From Pseudomonas lini (GTDB lineage: Bacteria > Pseudomonadota > Gammaproteobacteria > Pseudomonadales > Pseudomonadaceae), in assembly GCF_001042905.1 (NCBI RefSeq), contig NZ_JYLB01000005.1, forward strand, positions 186,001-250,000: a stretch of DNA of 64,000 bases, written 5' to 3'. This document shows, one piece after another, positions 50,554 to 60,151 of the stretch. A model generated the notes under the pieces. That model was not told the origin of the DNA, did not search any database, and worked only from the letters and a program-made list of their open reading frames with translations. The position numbers and the translations under genes are program-made. Every line of letters starts with the position of its first letter. The stretch's first letter is position 1.

Positions 50554-52242
50554 GTGACTGACAATACCCAGAAACCTACTAAATACCGCAATGTCGAAAT
50601 CCGCGCTGCCCGCGGTAACAAGCTGACCGCCAAAAGCTGGCTGACTGAAGCGCCGCTGCGCATGCTGATGAACAACCTCGACCCGGAAGTCGCCGAGAAC
50701 CCTAAAGAACTGGTGGTTTACGGTGGTATCGGTCGTGCGGCACGTAACTGGGAATGCTACGACAAGATCGTCGAAAGTCTGACCAACCTGAACGACGACG
50801 AGACCCTGCTGGTGCAATCCGGCAAGCCGGTCGGCGTGTTCAAGACCCATAGCAACGCCCCGCGCGTACTGATCGCCAACTCCAACCTGGTGCCACACTG
50901 GGCGAGCTGGGAACACTTCAACGAACTCGACGCCAAAGGCTTGGCCATGTATGGCCAGATGACCGCTGGTAGCTGGATCTACATCGGCAGCCAGGGCATC
51001 GTCCAGGGCACCTACGAAACCTTCGTCGAAGCCGGTCGCCAACACTATAACGATGACCTGAAAGGTCGTTGGGTCCTGACCGCAGGCCTCGGTGGCATGG
51101 GCGGCGCTCAACCACTGGCCGCAACCCTGGCCGGCGCTTGCTCGCTGAACATCGAATGCCAGCAGGTCAGCATCGATTTCCGCCTGAACAGCCGTTATGT
51201 CGATGAGCAAGCTACTGACCTCGACGACGCTCTGGCGCGTATCGCCAAATACACCAAGGAAGGCAAAGCGATTTCCATCGCCCTCCTTGGCAACGCGGCC
51301 GAAATCCTGCCGGAACTGGTCAAGCGCGGCGTGCGCCCGGACATGGTCACCGACCAGACCAGCGCCCACGACCCACTCAACGGTTACCTGCCAGCCGGCT
51401 GGACCTGGGAAGAGTACCGCGCTCGCGCCAAGACCGAGCCAGCCGCTGTCGTCAAAGCCGCCAAGCAATCGATGGCCGTGCACGTTAAAGCGATGCTCGA
51501 ATTCCAGAAAATGGGCATTCCGACCTTCGACTATGGCAACAACATCCGTCAGATGGCCCAAGAAGAAGGCGTCGAGAACGCGTTCGACTTCCCAGGCTTC
51601 GTACCGGCTTACATCCGTCCGCTGTTCTGCCGTGGCATCGGCCCGTTCCGTTGGGCTGCGCTGTCGGGCGATCCGCAGGACATCTACAAGACTGACGCCA
51701 AAGTAAAAGAACTGATTCCGGACGACGCCCACCTGCACAACTGGCTGGACATGGCCCGTGAGCGCATCAGCTTCCAGGGGCTGCCGGCACGTATCTGCTG
51801 GGTTGGCCTGGGCCTGCGCGCCAAGCTCGGTCTGGCGTTCAACGAAATGGTTCGCAGCGGTGAATTGTCCGCGCCAATCGTGATCGGTCGCGACCACCTG
51901 GACTCCGGTTCGGTAGCCAGCCCGAACCGCGAAACCGAATCGATGCAGGATGGTTCCGATGCCGTGTCCGACTGGCCACTGCTCAACGCTCTGCTCAATA
52001 CCGCGAGCGGCGCGACCTGGGTTTCCCTGCACCACGGCGGCGGCGTCGGCATGGGCTTCTCCCAGCACTCGGGCATGGTGATTGTCTGCGACGGTACTGA
52101 CGAAGCGGCCGAGCGTATCGCTCGCGTCCTGCACAACGACCCGGCGACCGGTGTCATGCGTCACGCCGATGCGGGCTACCAGATCGCAATCGACTGCGCC
52201 AAGGAGCAGGGCCTGAACCTGCCGATGATTACCGGCAAGTAA
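50554..52242 (+). CDS. hutU: Urocanate hydratase HutU
   Basis: A 562-aa NAD-dependent urocanase converting urocanate to imidazolone propionate. It shows the NAD-binding GLGGMGGAQPLAATLAGA (residues ~178-195), the conserved Cys of LFCRGIGPFRWAALSGDP and LHHGGGVGMGFSQHSGMV. The start is GTG with GAGGAG upstream. It opens the rightward hut operon. Confidence 0.97.
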   Translation: MTDNTQKPTKYRNVEIRAARGNKLTAKSWLTEAPLRMLMNNLDPEVAENPKELVVYGGIGRAARNWECYDKIVESLTNLNDDETLLVQSGKPVGVFKTHSNAPRVLIANSNLVPHWASWEHFNELDAKGLAMYGQMTAGSWIYIGSQGIVQGTYETFVEAGRQHYNDDLKGRWVLTAGLGGMGGAQPLAATLAGACSLNIECQQVSIDFRLNSRYVDEQATDLDDALARIAKYTKEGKAISIALLGNAAEILPELVKRGVRPDMVTDQTSAHDPLNGYLPAGWTWEEYRARAKTEPAAVVKAAKQSMAVHVKAMLEFQKMGIPTFDYGNNIRQMAQEEGVENAFDFPGFVPAYIRPLFCRGIGPFRWAALSGDPQDIYKTDAKVKELIPDDAHLHNWLDMARERISFQGLPARICWVGLGLRAKLGLAFNEMVRSGELSAPIVIGRDHLDSGSVASPNRETESMQDGSDAVSDWPLLNALLNTASGATWVSLHHGGGVGMGFSQHSGMVIVCDGTDEAAERIARVLHNDPATGVMRHADAGYQIAIDCAKEQGLNLPMITGK

Positions 52243-52251
52243 TGCTTGCCC

Positions 52252-52339
52252 TGTAGGAGCTGCCGAAGGCTGCGATCTTTTGATCTTGATCCTTTAAAGG
52301 CAAAAGATCGCAGCCTCGTTTCACTCGACAGCTCCTACA
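52252..52339. repeat. REP doublet, family A, with altered right arm
   Basis: The left arm is normal (TGTAGGAGCTGCCGAAGGCT). In the right arm the CCTTCGG bulge is replaced by CCTCGTTTCACTCGA, so the arm is longer and the stem imperfect. It lies between hutU and hutTu. Confidence 0.8.
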
Positions 52340-52380
52340 GGGATCACCAACACCGACAAACAATCCACAGAGGTTGAACA

Positions 52381-53853
52381 ATGGCTGTTAATGACGATCG
52401 TGCAGGCAGTAAACCGTTGATCGAGAAACGTTCGATCGACTACATCCCGGAAGCGGAGAGACACGGTCGTCTGTTGAGCCAGTTCACCCTGTGGATGGGG
52501 GCCAACCTGCAAATCACCGCGATTGTCACCGGGGCCCTGGCCGTGGTGTTGGGCGGTGACGTGTTCTGGTCGTTGATCGGTCTGTTGATCGGTCAACTGC
52601 TCGGCGGTGGCGTAATGGCGCTGCATGCGGCGCAAGGGCCCAAGCTTGGCCTGCCGCAGATGATCTCCAGCCGGGTACAGTTCGGCGTGTATGGCGCGGC
52701 CATCCCGATTGTGCTGGTGTGCCTGATGTACTTGGGCTTCACCGCAACGGGCACCGTGCTTTCCGGCCAGGCGCTGGGCCAGTTGTTTGGCGTCAGCGAC
52801 AGCGTCGGTATCCTCATCTTCGCCAGTGTCATCGTGCTGGTCACGGTGCTCGGTTATCGGGTAATTCATTTCATCGGCCGTGTCGCCAGCGTCATTGGCG
52901 TGATTGCCTTCGTTTACCTGTTCAGTCGCCTGATGAGCCAGACTGACGTTGGCGCACTCCTGCAAATCCGCCACTTCAGCTGGAGCAGCTTCCTGCTCGC
53001 GGTTTCGCTCGCAGCGTCCTGGCAGATCGCCTTCGGCCCCTACGTGGCTGACTACTCCCGTTACCTGCCAAGCAGTACGTCCTCGGTGAAAACCTTTTTC
53101 GCCGCCGGCGCCGGTTCGGTTATCGGCGCACAGGTGGCGATGATCCTCGGCGTGTTTGCCGCCGCCATGGCCAACGGGCAATTCGCCGGCCACGAAGTAG
53201 CCTACATCGTTGGTTTGAGCGGCAGCGGTGCCACCGCTGCGCTGCTGTACTTCAGCATCGCGTTCGGCAAGGTCACCATCTCAACACTGAACTCCTACGG
53301 CAGCTTCATGTGCATTGCGACGGTCATCAGCGGTTTCCGTGGTGACCTGAAAGTAACGCGTTTGCAGCGTCTGGTCTTCGTGCTGGTCATCGTCGGCACT
53401 GCGACCCTGATCGCGTTGCTCGGTCAGCACTCGTTCCTCGGTGCGTTCAAGTCCTTCATCCTGTTTTTGCTGGCTTTTTTCACGCCATGGAGCGCGATCA
53501 ACCTGGTGGACTACTACTGCATCACTCGCGAGCGCTATGACGTGCCGGCGCTGGCCGATCCGAACGGTCGCTACGGCCGTTGGAACCCCCTCGGTATCAG
53601 CGTCTATGTCTTCGGTGTGCTGGTGCAACTGCCGTTCATCTCTACCAAGTTCTACACCGGTCCGCTGGTGCACGCTCTGGGTGGTGTGGATATTTCCTGG
53701 ATCATCGGTCTGGTGCTTCCCGCAGGCCTGTATTACGTGTGCGCAAAAAAATGGCACAGCGCAGTACCCGATCACCTGATTCTGCCAGTCGAGCAGGACA
53801 GCAATGCAGCACCTATAACAAGCGGGGCCGGTCGCGCTGCGGCGCAGGCCTGA
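52381..53853 (+). CDS. hutTu: NCS1-type (cytosine permease-like) transporter, probable urocanate carrier
   Basis: A 490-aa protein with ~12 membrane segments after a short charged N-terminus (RSIDYIPEAERHG, as in CodB-type NCS1 proteins). TM1 begins QFTLWMGANLQITAIVTGAL, and PYVADYSRYLP marks the family's conserved loop. The position directly after hutU supports urocanate as substrate, as assigned for hutTu in P. fluorescens; the sequence alone cannot tell urocanate from purine or cytosine. Confidence 0.85.
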   Translation: MAVNDDRAGSKPLIEKRSIDYIPEAERHGRLLSQFTLWMGANLQITAIVTGALAVVLGGDVFWSLIGLLIGQLLGGGVMALHAAQGPKLGLPQMISSRVQFGVYGAAIPIVLVCLMYLGFTATGTVLSGQALGQLFGVSDSVGILIFASVIVLVTVLGYRVIHFIGRVASVIGVIAFVYLFSRLMSQTDVGALLQIRHFSWSSFLLAVSLAASWQIAFGPYVADYSRYLPSSTSSVKTFFAAGAGSVIGAQVAMILGVFAAAMANGQFAGHEVAYIVGLSGSGATAALLYFSIAFGKVTISTLNSYGSFMCIATVISGFRGDLKVTRLQRLVFVLVIVGTATLIALLGQHSFLGAFKSFILFLLAFFTPWSAINLVDYYCITRERYDVPALADPNGRYGRWNPLGISVYVFGVLVQLPFISTKFYTGPLVHALGGVDISWIIGLVLPAGLYYVCAKKWHSAVPDHLILPVEQDSNAAPITSGAGRAAAQA

Positions 53854-53921
53854 TTGGACGTGGACAGGGCTGGATGCCTCTTGACTGCCGTAAGCCAACT
53901 CATGATTAGGAGCGTCAAACA

Positions 53922-54890
53922 ATGAAATCGAACAAGACCCTGCTGACCACATTGCTTTCCATGGGCCTGTTGGCCAGTGCTGGCGCCACTCAGGCGGCTG
54001 GCTGGTGCGAATCGGGCAAACCGGTGAAATTCGCCGGCCTGAATTGGGAAAGCGGCATGCTGCTGACCGACGTGATGCAAATCGTCTTGGAGAAAGGCTA
54101 CGACTGCAAGACCGACAGCCTGCCAGGCAACTCCATCACTATGGAAAACGCCCTGAGCAGCAACGACATTCAAGTGTTTGCCGAAGAATGGGTCGGTCGC
54201 AGCGAGGTCTGGAACAAGGCCGAGAAGGCCGGCAAGGTTGTCGGTGTCGGCGCTCCGGTGGTTGGCGCCATCGAAGGTTGGTACGTCCCGCGTTACGTGA
54301 TCGAAGGCGATGCCAAGCGCAAGCTGGAGCCTAAAGCACCGGACCTGAAAGCGATTGCCGATCTGGGTAAATACGCTGCAGTGTTCAAGGATCAGGAAGA
54401 GCCATCCAAGGGCCGTTTTTACAACTGCCCGGCGGGCTGGACCTGTGAGCTGGATAACAGCGAAATGCTGAAAAGCTACGGCCTGGAAAGCACCTACACC
54501 AACTTCCGTCCGGGCACCGGCCCGGCGCTGGATGCCGCGGTGCTGTCGAGCTACAAACGTGGCGAGCCGATCCTGTTCTACTACTGGTCGCCAACCCCGC
54601 TGATGGGCCAGGTCGACCTGGTCAAACTCGAAGAGAAGCCTGGCGTGGACAAGAGCGTGACCATCAAGGTCGGCCTGTCCAAGACTTTCCACGAGCAAGC
54701 CCCGGAACTGGTGGCCGTGCTGGAAAAGGTCAACCTGCCGATCGACCTGCTGAATCAGAACCTCGGGCGCATGGCCAAAGAGCGGATCGAATCGCCAAAA
54801 CTGGCCAAGATCTTCTTGAAGGAACATCCTGAAGTCTGGCACGCATGGGTGAGCGAAGACGCAGCCAAAAAGATCGACGCGGCCTTGTAG
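53922..54890 (+). CDS. hutX: Periplasmic binding protein of a histidine ABC transporter HutX
   Basis: A 322-aa OpuAC-type binding protein with a signal peptide (TLLTTLLSMGLLASAGATQAA). The mature N-terminus PVKFAGLNWESGMLLTDVMQ and FAEEWVGRSEVWNKA are typical of the glycine-betaine/proline fold. The hut context and the hutWV pair point to histidine. The start has AGGAGCGTCAAACA upstream. Confidence 0.9.
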   Translation: MKSNKTLLTTLLSMGLLASAGATQAAGWCESGKPVKFAGLNWESGMLLTDVMQIVLEKGYDCKTDSLPGNSITMENALSSNDIQVFAEEWVGRSEVWNKAEKAGKVVGVGAPVVGAIEGWYVPRYVIEGDAKRKLEPKAPDLKAIADLGKYAAVFKDQEEPSKGRFYNCPAGWTCELDNSEMLKSYGLESTYTNFRPGTGPALDAAVLSSYKRGEPILFYYWSPTPLMGQVDLVKLEEKPGVDKSVTIKVGLSKTFHEQAPELVAVLEKVNLPIDLLNQNLGRMAKERIESPKLAKIFLKEHPEVWHAWVSEDAAKKIDAAL

Positions 54891-54961
54891 GTCGAGTGTC
54901 TCCGACTGTTGGCAACGGCAGTCGGATGCTTGATCGCAACCCCTTGATTGAGAGTCTTTTT

Positions 54962-55813
54962 ATGTTTCCCGAAAGCTTTACCTTTTCCATCGCCGACTGG
55001 GTCAACAGTTGGGTCGATTCGCTGGTCACCAACTACGGCGATGTGTTCCGCAGCATCTCCGACACCCTGTTGTGGGCCATCGTCAATCTCGAAGGGCTGC
55101 TGCGTGCGGCGCCCTGGTGGCTGATGCTGGCGATCGTGGCGGGCGTTGCCTGGCACGCGACCCGCAAAGTCGTGACCACGTCGGTCATCGTCGGTCTGCT
55201 GTTCCTGGTGGGTGCGGTCGGCCTCTGGGACAAGCTGATGCAGACCCTGGCGCTGATGATGGTGGCGACGGTCATCTCGGTGCTGATCGGCATTCCGCTG
55301 GGCATCCTCTCGGCGCGCAGCAATCGCCTGCGTTCGGTGCTGATGCCGCTGCTGGACATCATGCAGACCATGCCGAGTTTCGTGTACCTGATCCCGGTGC
55401 TGATGCTGTTCGGCCTGGGCAAGGTCCCGGCGATTTTCGCCACGGTGATCTACGCCGCGCCGCCGCTGATCCGCCTGACCGATCTGGGTATTCGCCAAGT
55501 CGACGGTGAAGTGATGGAAGCGATCAACGCCTTCGGCGCCAATCGCTGGCAACAACTGTTTGGCGTGCAACTGCCGCTGGCCCTGCCGAGCATCATGGCC
55601 GGGATCAACCAGACCACCATGATGGCCCTGTCGATGGTGGTGATCGCCTCGATGATCGGTGCCCGTGGCTTGGGTGAAGATGTGTTGGTGGGGATTCAGA
55701 CCCTCAACGTCGGACGTGGGCTTGAGGCCGGTCTGGCGATCGTGATTCTGGCAGTGGTCATCGACCGCATTACTCAGGCGTATGGTCGGCCACGGCATGA
55801 GGTGAGCAAATGA
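54962..55813 (+). CDS. hutW: ABC transporter permease HutW
   Basis: A 283-aa membrane protein of the ProW/OpuAB type. Two N-terminal membrane segments come first, then the permease core with the EAA loop EVMEAINAFGANRWQQLFGVQLPLALPSI (residues ~180-208), which contacts the ATPase. The frame extends to 54845, but the ATG at 54962 has GAGAGTCTTTTT before it. Its stop overlaps hutV by 4 bp (ATGA). Confidence 0.92.
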   Translation: MFPESFTFSIADWVNSWVDSLVTNYGDVFRSISDTLLWAIVNLEGLLRAAPWWLMLAIVAGVAWHATRKVVTTSVIVGLLFLVGAVGLWDKLMQTLALMMVATVISVLIGIPLGILSARSNRLRSVLMPLLDIMQTMPSFVYLIPVLMLFGLGKVPAIFATVIYAAPPLIRLTDLGIRQVDGEVMEAINAFGANRWQQLFGVQLPLALPSIMAGINQTTMMALSMVVIASMIGARGLGEDVLVGIQTLNVGRGLEAGLAIVILAVVIDRITQAYGRPRHEVSK

Positions 55814-56661
55814 GCAGCGAAGCCATTAGCAAAAGCAATGAAGCCATCAGCAAGATCGAAGTCAAAAACGTCTTCAAGATTTTCGGCAGCCGTTCCAAGG
55901 ATGCGCTGGGCATGATTGGCCAGGGCAAAACCAAAGACCAGGTGTTGGCCGAAACCGGCTGCGTGGTCGGCGTGAACGACCTGTCGCTGAGCATCGGCAC
56001 TGGCGAGATCTTCGTGATCATGGGCCTGTCGGGTTCCGGCAAGTCGACCCTGGTGCGCCACTTCAATCGCCTGATCGACCCCACCAGCGGCGCGATCCTG
56101 GTGGACGGCGTGGACATCCTGCAATACGACATGGAAGCCCTGCGCGAATTTCGCCGGCACAAGATCAGCATGGTGTTCCAGAGCTTCGGCCTGCTGCCGC
56201 ACAAGACCGTGCTGGATAACGTCGCCTACGGCCTGAAAGTGCGTGGCGAGAGCAAGCAAATGTGCGCCGAGCGCGCGCTGCACTGGATCAACACCGTGGG
56301 CCTCAAGGGCTACGAAAACAAATACCCGCATCAGCTTTCCGGCGGTATGCGCCAGCGTGTGGGCCTGGCTCGTGCCTTGGCTGCAGACACCGACATCATC
56401 CTGATGGACGAAGCCTTCAGCGCCCTCGACCCGTTGATCCGTGCCGAGATGCAGGACCAGTTGCTGGAACTGCAAAAGACCCTGCACAAGACCATCGTCT
56501 TCATCACCCACGACCTCGACGAGGCTGTGCGCATCGGCAACCGCATCGCGATCCTCAAGGATGGCCGCCTGATTCAGGTCGGCACGCCACGAGAGATCCT
56601 GCATTCGCCGGCGGATGAGTATGTCGATCGGTTTGTACAGCGGCGTGCTGCGGTGGTTTGA
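55810..56661 (+). CDS. hutV: ABC transporter ATP-binding protein HutV
   Basis: A 283-aa ATPase. Walker A is GLSGSGKST (residues ~74-82), the signature LSGGMRQRVGLARAL, Walker B ILMDEAFSALDP and the H-loop FITHDLDEAVRIG. It lacks the C-terminal CBS domains of OpuAA/ProV and so ends soon after the ATPase core. It overlaps hutW and is followed by a REP doublet. Confidence 0.94.
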   Translation: MSSEAISKSNEAISKIEVKNVFKIFGSRSKDALGMIGQGKTKDQVLAETGCVVGVNDLSLSIGTGEIFVIMGLSGSGKSTLVRHFNRLIDPTSGAILVDGVDILQYDMEALREFRRHKISMVFQSFGLLPHKTVLDNVAYGLKVRGESKQMCAERALHWINTVGLKGYENKYPHQLSGGMRQRVGLARALAADTDIILMDEAFSALDPLIRAEMQDQLLELQKTLHKTIVFITHDLDEAVRIGNRIAILKDGRLIQVGTPREILHSPADEYVDRFVQRRAAVV

Positions 56662-56680
56662 GAGATTTGCGGTGTCTGTG

Positions 56681-56788
56681 CCGGCGCCATCGCGGGCAAG
56701 CCCGCTCCCACAGGAATTGGTTGTGTTGCACAAATTTTCTTCACACAACAGAGCACTGTGGGAGCGGGCTTGCCCGCGATGGCGCCGG
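56681..56788. repeat. REP doublet, family B
   Basis: The extended arms CCGGCGCCATCGCGGGCAAG and the inverted copy form a stem of over 30 bp around a ~45-bp loop, between hutV and hutH1. Confidence 0.88.
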
Positions 56789-56830
56789 TAAAGCTGCATC
56801 AATATTCAGGTTGTACGCACGAGGTTGAAG

Positions 56831-58354
56831 ATGTCCCAGGCTGAAAAAATCGTTATCGCCGACGCTCCATTGCGCTGGCAGGATGTGGTCGCAGTCGCTC
56901 GTCACGGCGCGCAGCTCGAGCTGTCGCCCCAGATCTGGGCGCGGATCGAGAACGCCCAGGCGATCGTCCAGCGCATCGTCGCCAGCGGCGAGCGTGCCTA
57001 CGGCGTCAACACCGGCTTGGGCGCCTTGTGCAACGTCTCGCTCAAAGGCGAACAACTCAGCCAACTGTCGCGCAACACCTTGCTCAGTCACGCCTGTGGC
57101 GTTGGCGCGCCTTTGGCCGACGAGCAGACCCGCGCAATCATCTGCGCCGCTATTCGCAACTATAGCCATGGCAAATCCGGCATTCATCGCCGGGTGGTCG
57201 AAGCCCTGTTGGCACTGCTCAATCGCGGCATCACCCCGCAAGTGCCGTCCCAGGGTTCGGTGGGCTACCTGACCCACATGGCCCACATCGGAATCACGCT
57301 GCTGGGTGTCGGCAATGTCAGCTATCGCGGGCAGATCGTTTCCGCGCAGCAGGCCTTGAGCGAGGAAGGTCTGCAACCGGTTCAGCTCGGCGCCAAGGAT
57401 GGCTTATGCCTGGTCAACGGCACGCCGTGCATGACCGGTCTCAGCTGTCTGGCAATTGCCGATGCGACGCGTCTGGTGCAGTGGGCCGATGTGATCGGTG
57501 CCATGAGCTTCGAAGCCCAGCGCGGTCAGATTGCGGCGTTCGATGCCGAGATCATCGCGCTCAAGCCTCATCCAGGCATGCAGCAAGTCGGCATCAACCT
57601 GCGGGCGTTGCTCGATGGCAGTGAAGTGATTGCCAGCAGTAAAGGCATTCGCACTCAGGATGCGCTGAGCATCCGCTCGATCCCGCAAGTCCACGGCGCC
57701 GCTCGCGATCAACTTGAGCACGCGAAAAAGCAGATCGAAACCGAACTCAACTCGGTCACCGACAACCCGATGCTGCTGGGCACGCCGGACGACTTCCGGG
57801 TGGTGTCCCAGGCCAACCCGCACGGCCAGTCAGTGGCATTGGCGGCGGATTTGCTGGCGATCGCCATGGCCGAAATCGGCTCCATCGCCGAGCGTCGACT
57901 GGACCGCTTGATCAACCCGCATGTCAGCGGTTTGCCGGCGTTTCTGGTGGCCAATCCGGGAGTGAACTCCGGGATGATGATCGTGCAATACGTTGCCGCT
58001 TCCCTGTGTGCGGAAAACCGCCAGTTGGCGCAACCAGCGGTGCTCGATAACTACGTCACCTCGGGCTTGCAGGAAGATCACCTGAGCATGGGCACCAACG
58101 CGGCGCTGAAGTTGCATCGCGCGCTGGAAAACTGCACGCAGATCCTCGCCATTGAATATTTGCTGGCATCCCAGGCGTTTGAATTCCTCAAAGAGCAACG
58201 CTTTGGCGCTGGCACCGATGCCGCGTGGCGTCTGCTGCGTGAGCGAGTCCCGGCCTACGACCAGGATCGCTGGCTGGCGCCGGACATTGCCGCCGCTGCC
58301 AGTGTTTTGAAAGACCCGATTTTGTTGCACAAAGTGTTACCGAACCTGAACTGA
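56831..58354 (+). CDS. hutH1: HAL-family protein HutH1 lacking the MIO-forming Ala-Ser-Gly triad
   Basis: A 507-aa protein that aligns along its length with histidine ammonia-lyase. The Tyr loop YGVNTGLG (Tyr57), SHACGVG (His87), LVNGT and LQEDHLSM are kept. But where HutH has GSVG-ASG-DLAPLAHM, this protein has GSVG-YLTHMAHIG (residues 142-154): the A-S-G that forms the MIO cofactor is gone and the loop is 3 residues shorter. The Tyr of YSLRCQPQ is Leu here, and the Phe of NFHAEP is Pro. A normal ammonia-lyase reaction is therefore unlikely. The reading frame is intact and codon use is normal. The TTG at 56825 was passed over for the ATG at 56831. Confidence 0.88.
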   Translation: MSQAEKIVIADAPLRWQDVVAVARHGAQLELSPQIWARIENAQAIVQRIVASGERAYGVNTGLGALCNVSLKGEQLSQLSRNTLLSHACGVGAPLADEQTRAIICAAIRNYSHGKSGIHRRVVEALLALLNRGITPQVPSQGSVGYLTHMAHIGITLLGVGNVSYRGQIVSAQQALSEEGLQPVQLGAKDGLCLVNGTPCMTGLSCLAIADATRLVQWADVIGAMSFEAQRGQIAAFDAEIIALKPHPGMQQVGINLRALLDGSEVIASSKGIRTQDALSIRSIPQVHGAARDQLEHAKKQIETELNSVTDNPMLLGTPDDFRVVSQANPHGQSVALAADLLAIAMAEIGSIAERRLDRLINPHVSGLPAFLVANPGVNSGMMIVQYVAASLCAENRQLAQPAVLDNYVTSGLQEDHLSMGTNAALKLHRALENCTQILAIEYLLASQAFEFLKEQRFGAGTDAAWRLLRERVPAYDQDRWLAPDIAAAASVLKDPILLHKVLPNLN

Positions 58355-58469
58355 TTTCCACCACACCAGCGTGCCAAGGCGCGGCTCCCCAGAAGGCGAG
58401 ACGCGACGGACAACGGACATCTCCGGAGCGTCTGGTGAGTTAATGACAAACTCTCAAAAGGAGCACGAA

Positions 58470-60002
58470 ATGACTGCGCTAAACCTGATTCCCGGCCAAC
58501 TGAGCCTTGCCCAACTGCGTGATGTTTATCAGCAACCGGTCAAAATCACCCTCGACAACAGTGCCTCGAGCCAGATCGAAGCCAGCGTTGCCTGCGTGGA
58601 ACAGATCCTCGCCGAGAACCGCACTGCTTATGGCATCAACACCGGTTTCGGCCTGCTGGCTTCGACCCGTATCGCCAGCGAAGACCTGGAAAACCTGCAG
58701 CGCTCGCTGGTGTTGTCCCACGCCGCCGGTGTCGGCGAGCCGATCAGCGACGCGCTGGTTCGCTTGGTCATGGTGCTCAAGGTCAACAGCCTGAGCCGTG
58801 GCTTCTCGGGTATCCGTCGCGTGGTGATCGATGCACTGATCGCCCTGATCAACGCCGAGGTTTACCCGCACATTCCATTGAAAGGTTCGGTCGGTGCCTC
58901 CGGCGACTTGGCGCCATTGGCCCACATGTCGCTGGTGCTGCTGGGCGAAGGTAAAGCTCGCTACAAAGGCGAGTGGATGGAAGCAACCGAAGCGCTGAAA
59001 GTCGCCGGTCTGACCCCGTTGACCCTGGCTGCCAAAGAAGGTCTGGCGCTGCTCAACGGCACTCAGGTTTCTACCGCTTATGCATTGCGCGGTTTGTTCG
59101 AAGGCGAAGACCTGTTTGCTGGCGCCCTGGCCATTGGTGGCATGACTGTAGAAGCGGTACTGGGCTCGCGCTCGCCGTTTGATGCACGCATTCATGCGGC
59201 TCGCGGCCAGAAAGGCCAGATCGACGCCGCTGCCGCTTACCGCGATCTGCTGGGTGAGCGCAGCGAAGTGTCCGACTCGCATCAGAACTGCGAAAAGGTC
59301 CAGGACCCGTACTCCCTGCGCTGCCAGCCGCAAGTCATGGGCGCCTGCCTGACCCAGTTCCGTCAGGCCGCCGAAGTGCTCGCCATCGAAGCCAACGCCG
59401 TTTCGGACAACCCGCTGGTGTTCGCCGCTGAAGGCGACGTGATCTCCGGCGGTAACTTCCACGCCGAACCGGTCGCCATGGCCGCCGACAACATGGCATT
59501 GGCCATCGCTGAAATCGGCTCCCTGAGCGAGCGCCGCATCTCGCTGATGATGGACAAGCACATGTCGCAACTGCCGCCATTCCTGGTGGCCAATGGCGGC
59601 GTGAACTCCGGCTTCATGATCGCCCAGGTGACCGCGGCAGCATTGGCCAGCGAGAACAAGGCGCTGTCTCATCCGCACTCGGTGGACAGCCTGCCGACGT
59701 CGGCCAACCAGGAAGACCACGTGTCCATGGCCCCGGCGGCAGGTAAGCGTCTGTGGGAAATGGCGGAAAACACGCGTGGGGTTCTGGCAGTGGAATGGCT
59801 GGCGGCGGCTCAAGGCCTCGACCTGCGTGAAGGTCTGAAAACCTCGGCCAAACTGGAAAAGGCCCGGGCGATTTTGCGCGCTGAAGTGCCGTTCTATGAG
59901 AAGGATCGCTTCTTTGCGCCGGACATCAACGCGGCGAGTGAGTTGTTGGCCACGCGTTGCCTGAATGAATTGGTGTCGGTGAAGTTGCTGCCTAGCCTGT
60001 AA
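58470..60002 (+). CDS. hutH2: Histidine ammonia-lyase HutH (catalytic copy)
   Basis: A 510-aa enzyme deaminating histidine to urocanate. The MIO triad Ala143-Ser144-Gly145 stands in GSVGASGDLAPLAHM. YGINTGFG, SHAAGVGEP, LLNGT, YSLRCQPQVMG, GNFHAEPVA and QEDHVSM are all canonical. The ATG at 58470 has AAAAGGAGCACGAA upstream. It lies 115 bp after hutH1 and is the only copy here with a full active site. Confidence 0.97.
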   Translation: MTALNLIPGQLSLAQLRDVYQQPVKITLDNSASSQIEASVACVEQILAENRTAYGINTGFGLLASTRIASEDLENLQRSLVLSHAAGVGEPISDALVRLVMVLKVNSLSRGFSGIRRVVIDALIALINAEVYPHIPLKGSVGASGDLAPLAHMSLVLLGEGKARYKGEWMEATEALKVAGLTPLTLAAKEGLALLNGTQVSTAYALRGLFEGEDLFAGALAIGGMTVEAVLGSRSPFDARIHAARGQKGQIDAAAAYRDLLGERSEVSDSHQNCEKVQDPYSLRCQPQVMGACLTQFRQAAEVLAIEANAVSDNPLVFAAEGDVISGGNFHAEPVAMAADNMALAIAEIGSLSERRISLMMDKHMSQLPPFLVANGGVNSGFMIAQVTAAALASENKALSHPHSVDSLPTSANQEDHVSMAPAAGKRLWEMAENTRGVLAVEWLAAAQGLDLREGLKTSAKLEKARAILRAEVPFYEKDRFFAPDINAASELLATRCLNELVSVKLLPSL

Positions 60003-60017
60003 TGGCTCCTTCTCTGA

Positions 60018-60121
60018 TGATCGTTCCCACGCTCTGCGTGGGAATGCCTCTAGGGACGCTCTGCGTCCAGTGACGTGGAGCGTCACGGGCTGCATTCCTT
60101 TGCTGCGCGTGGGAACGATCA
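60018..60121. repeat. Long palindromic repeat, family C
   Basis: The arms TGATCGTTCCCACGCTCTGC and inverted copy lie between hutH2 and hutTh. It has the same plan as the element at 43988-44100, but one inner stem has changed (CAGTGACGTGGAGCGTCACGG). Confidence 0.83.
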
Positions 60122-60151
60122 GTCGCCAATAAAAATAATTAAGGACGAGAA

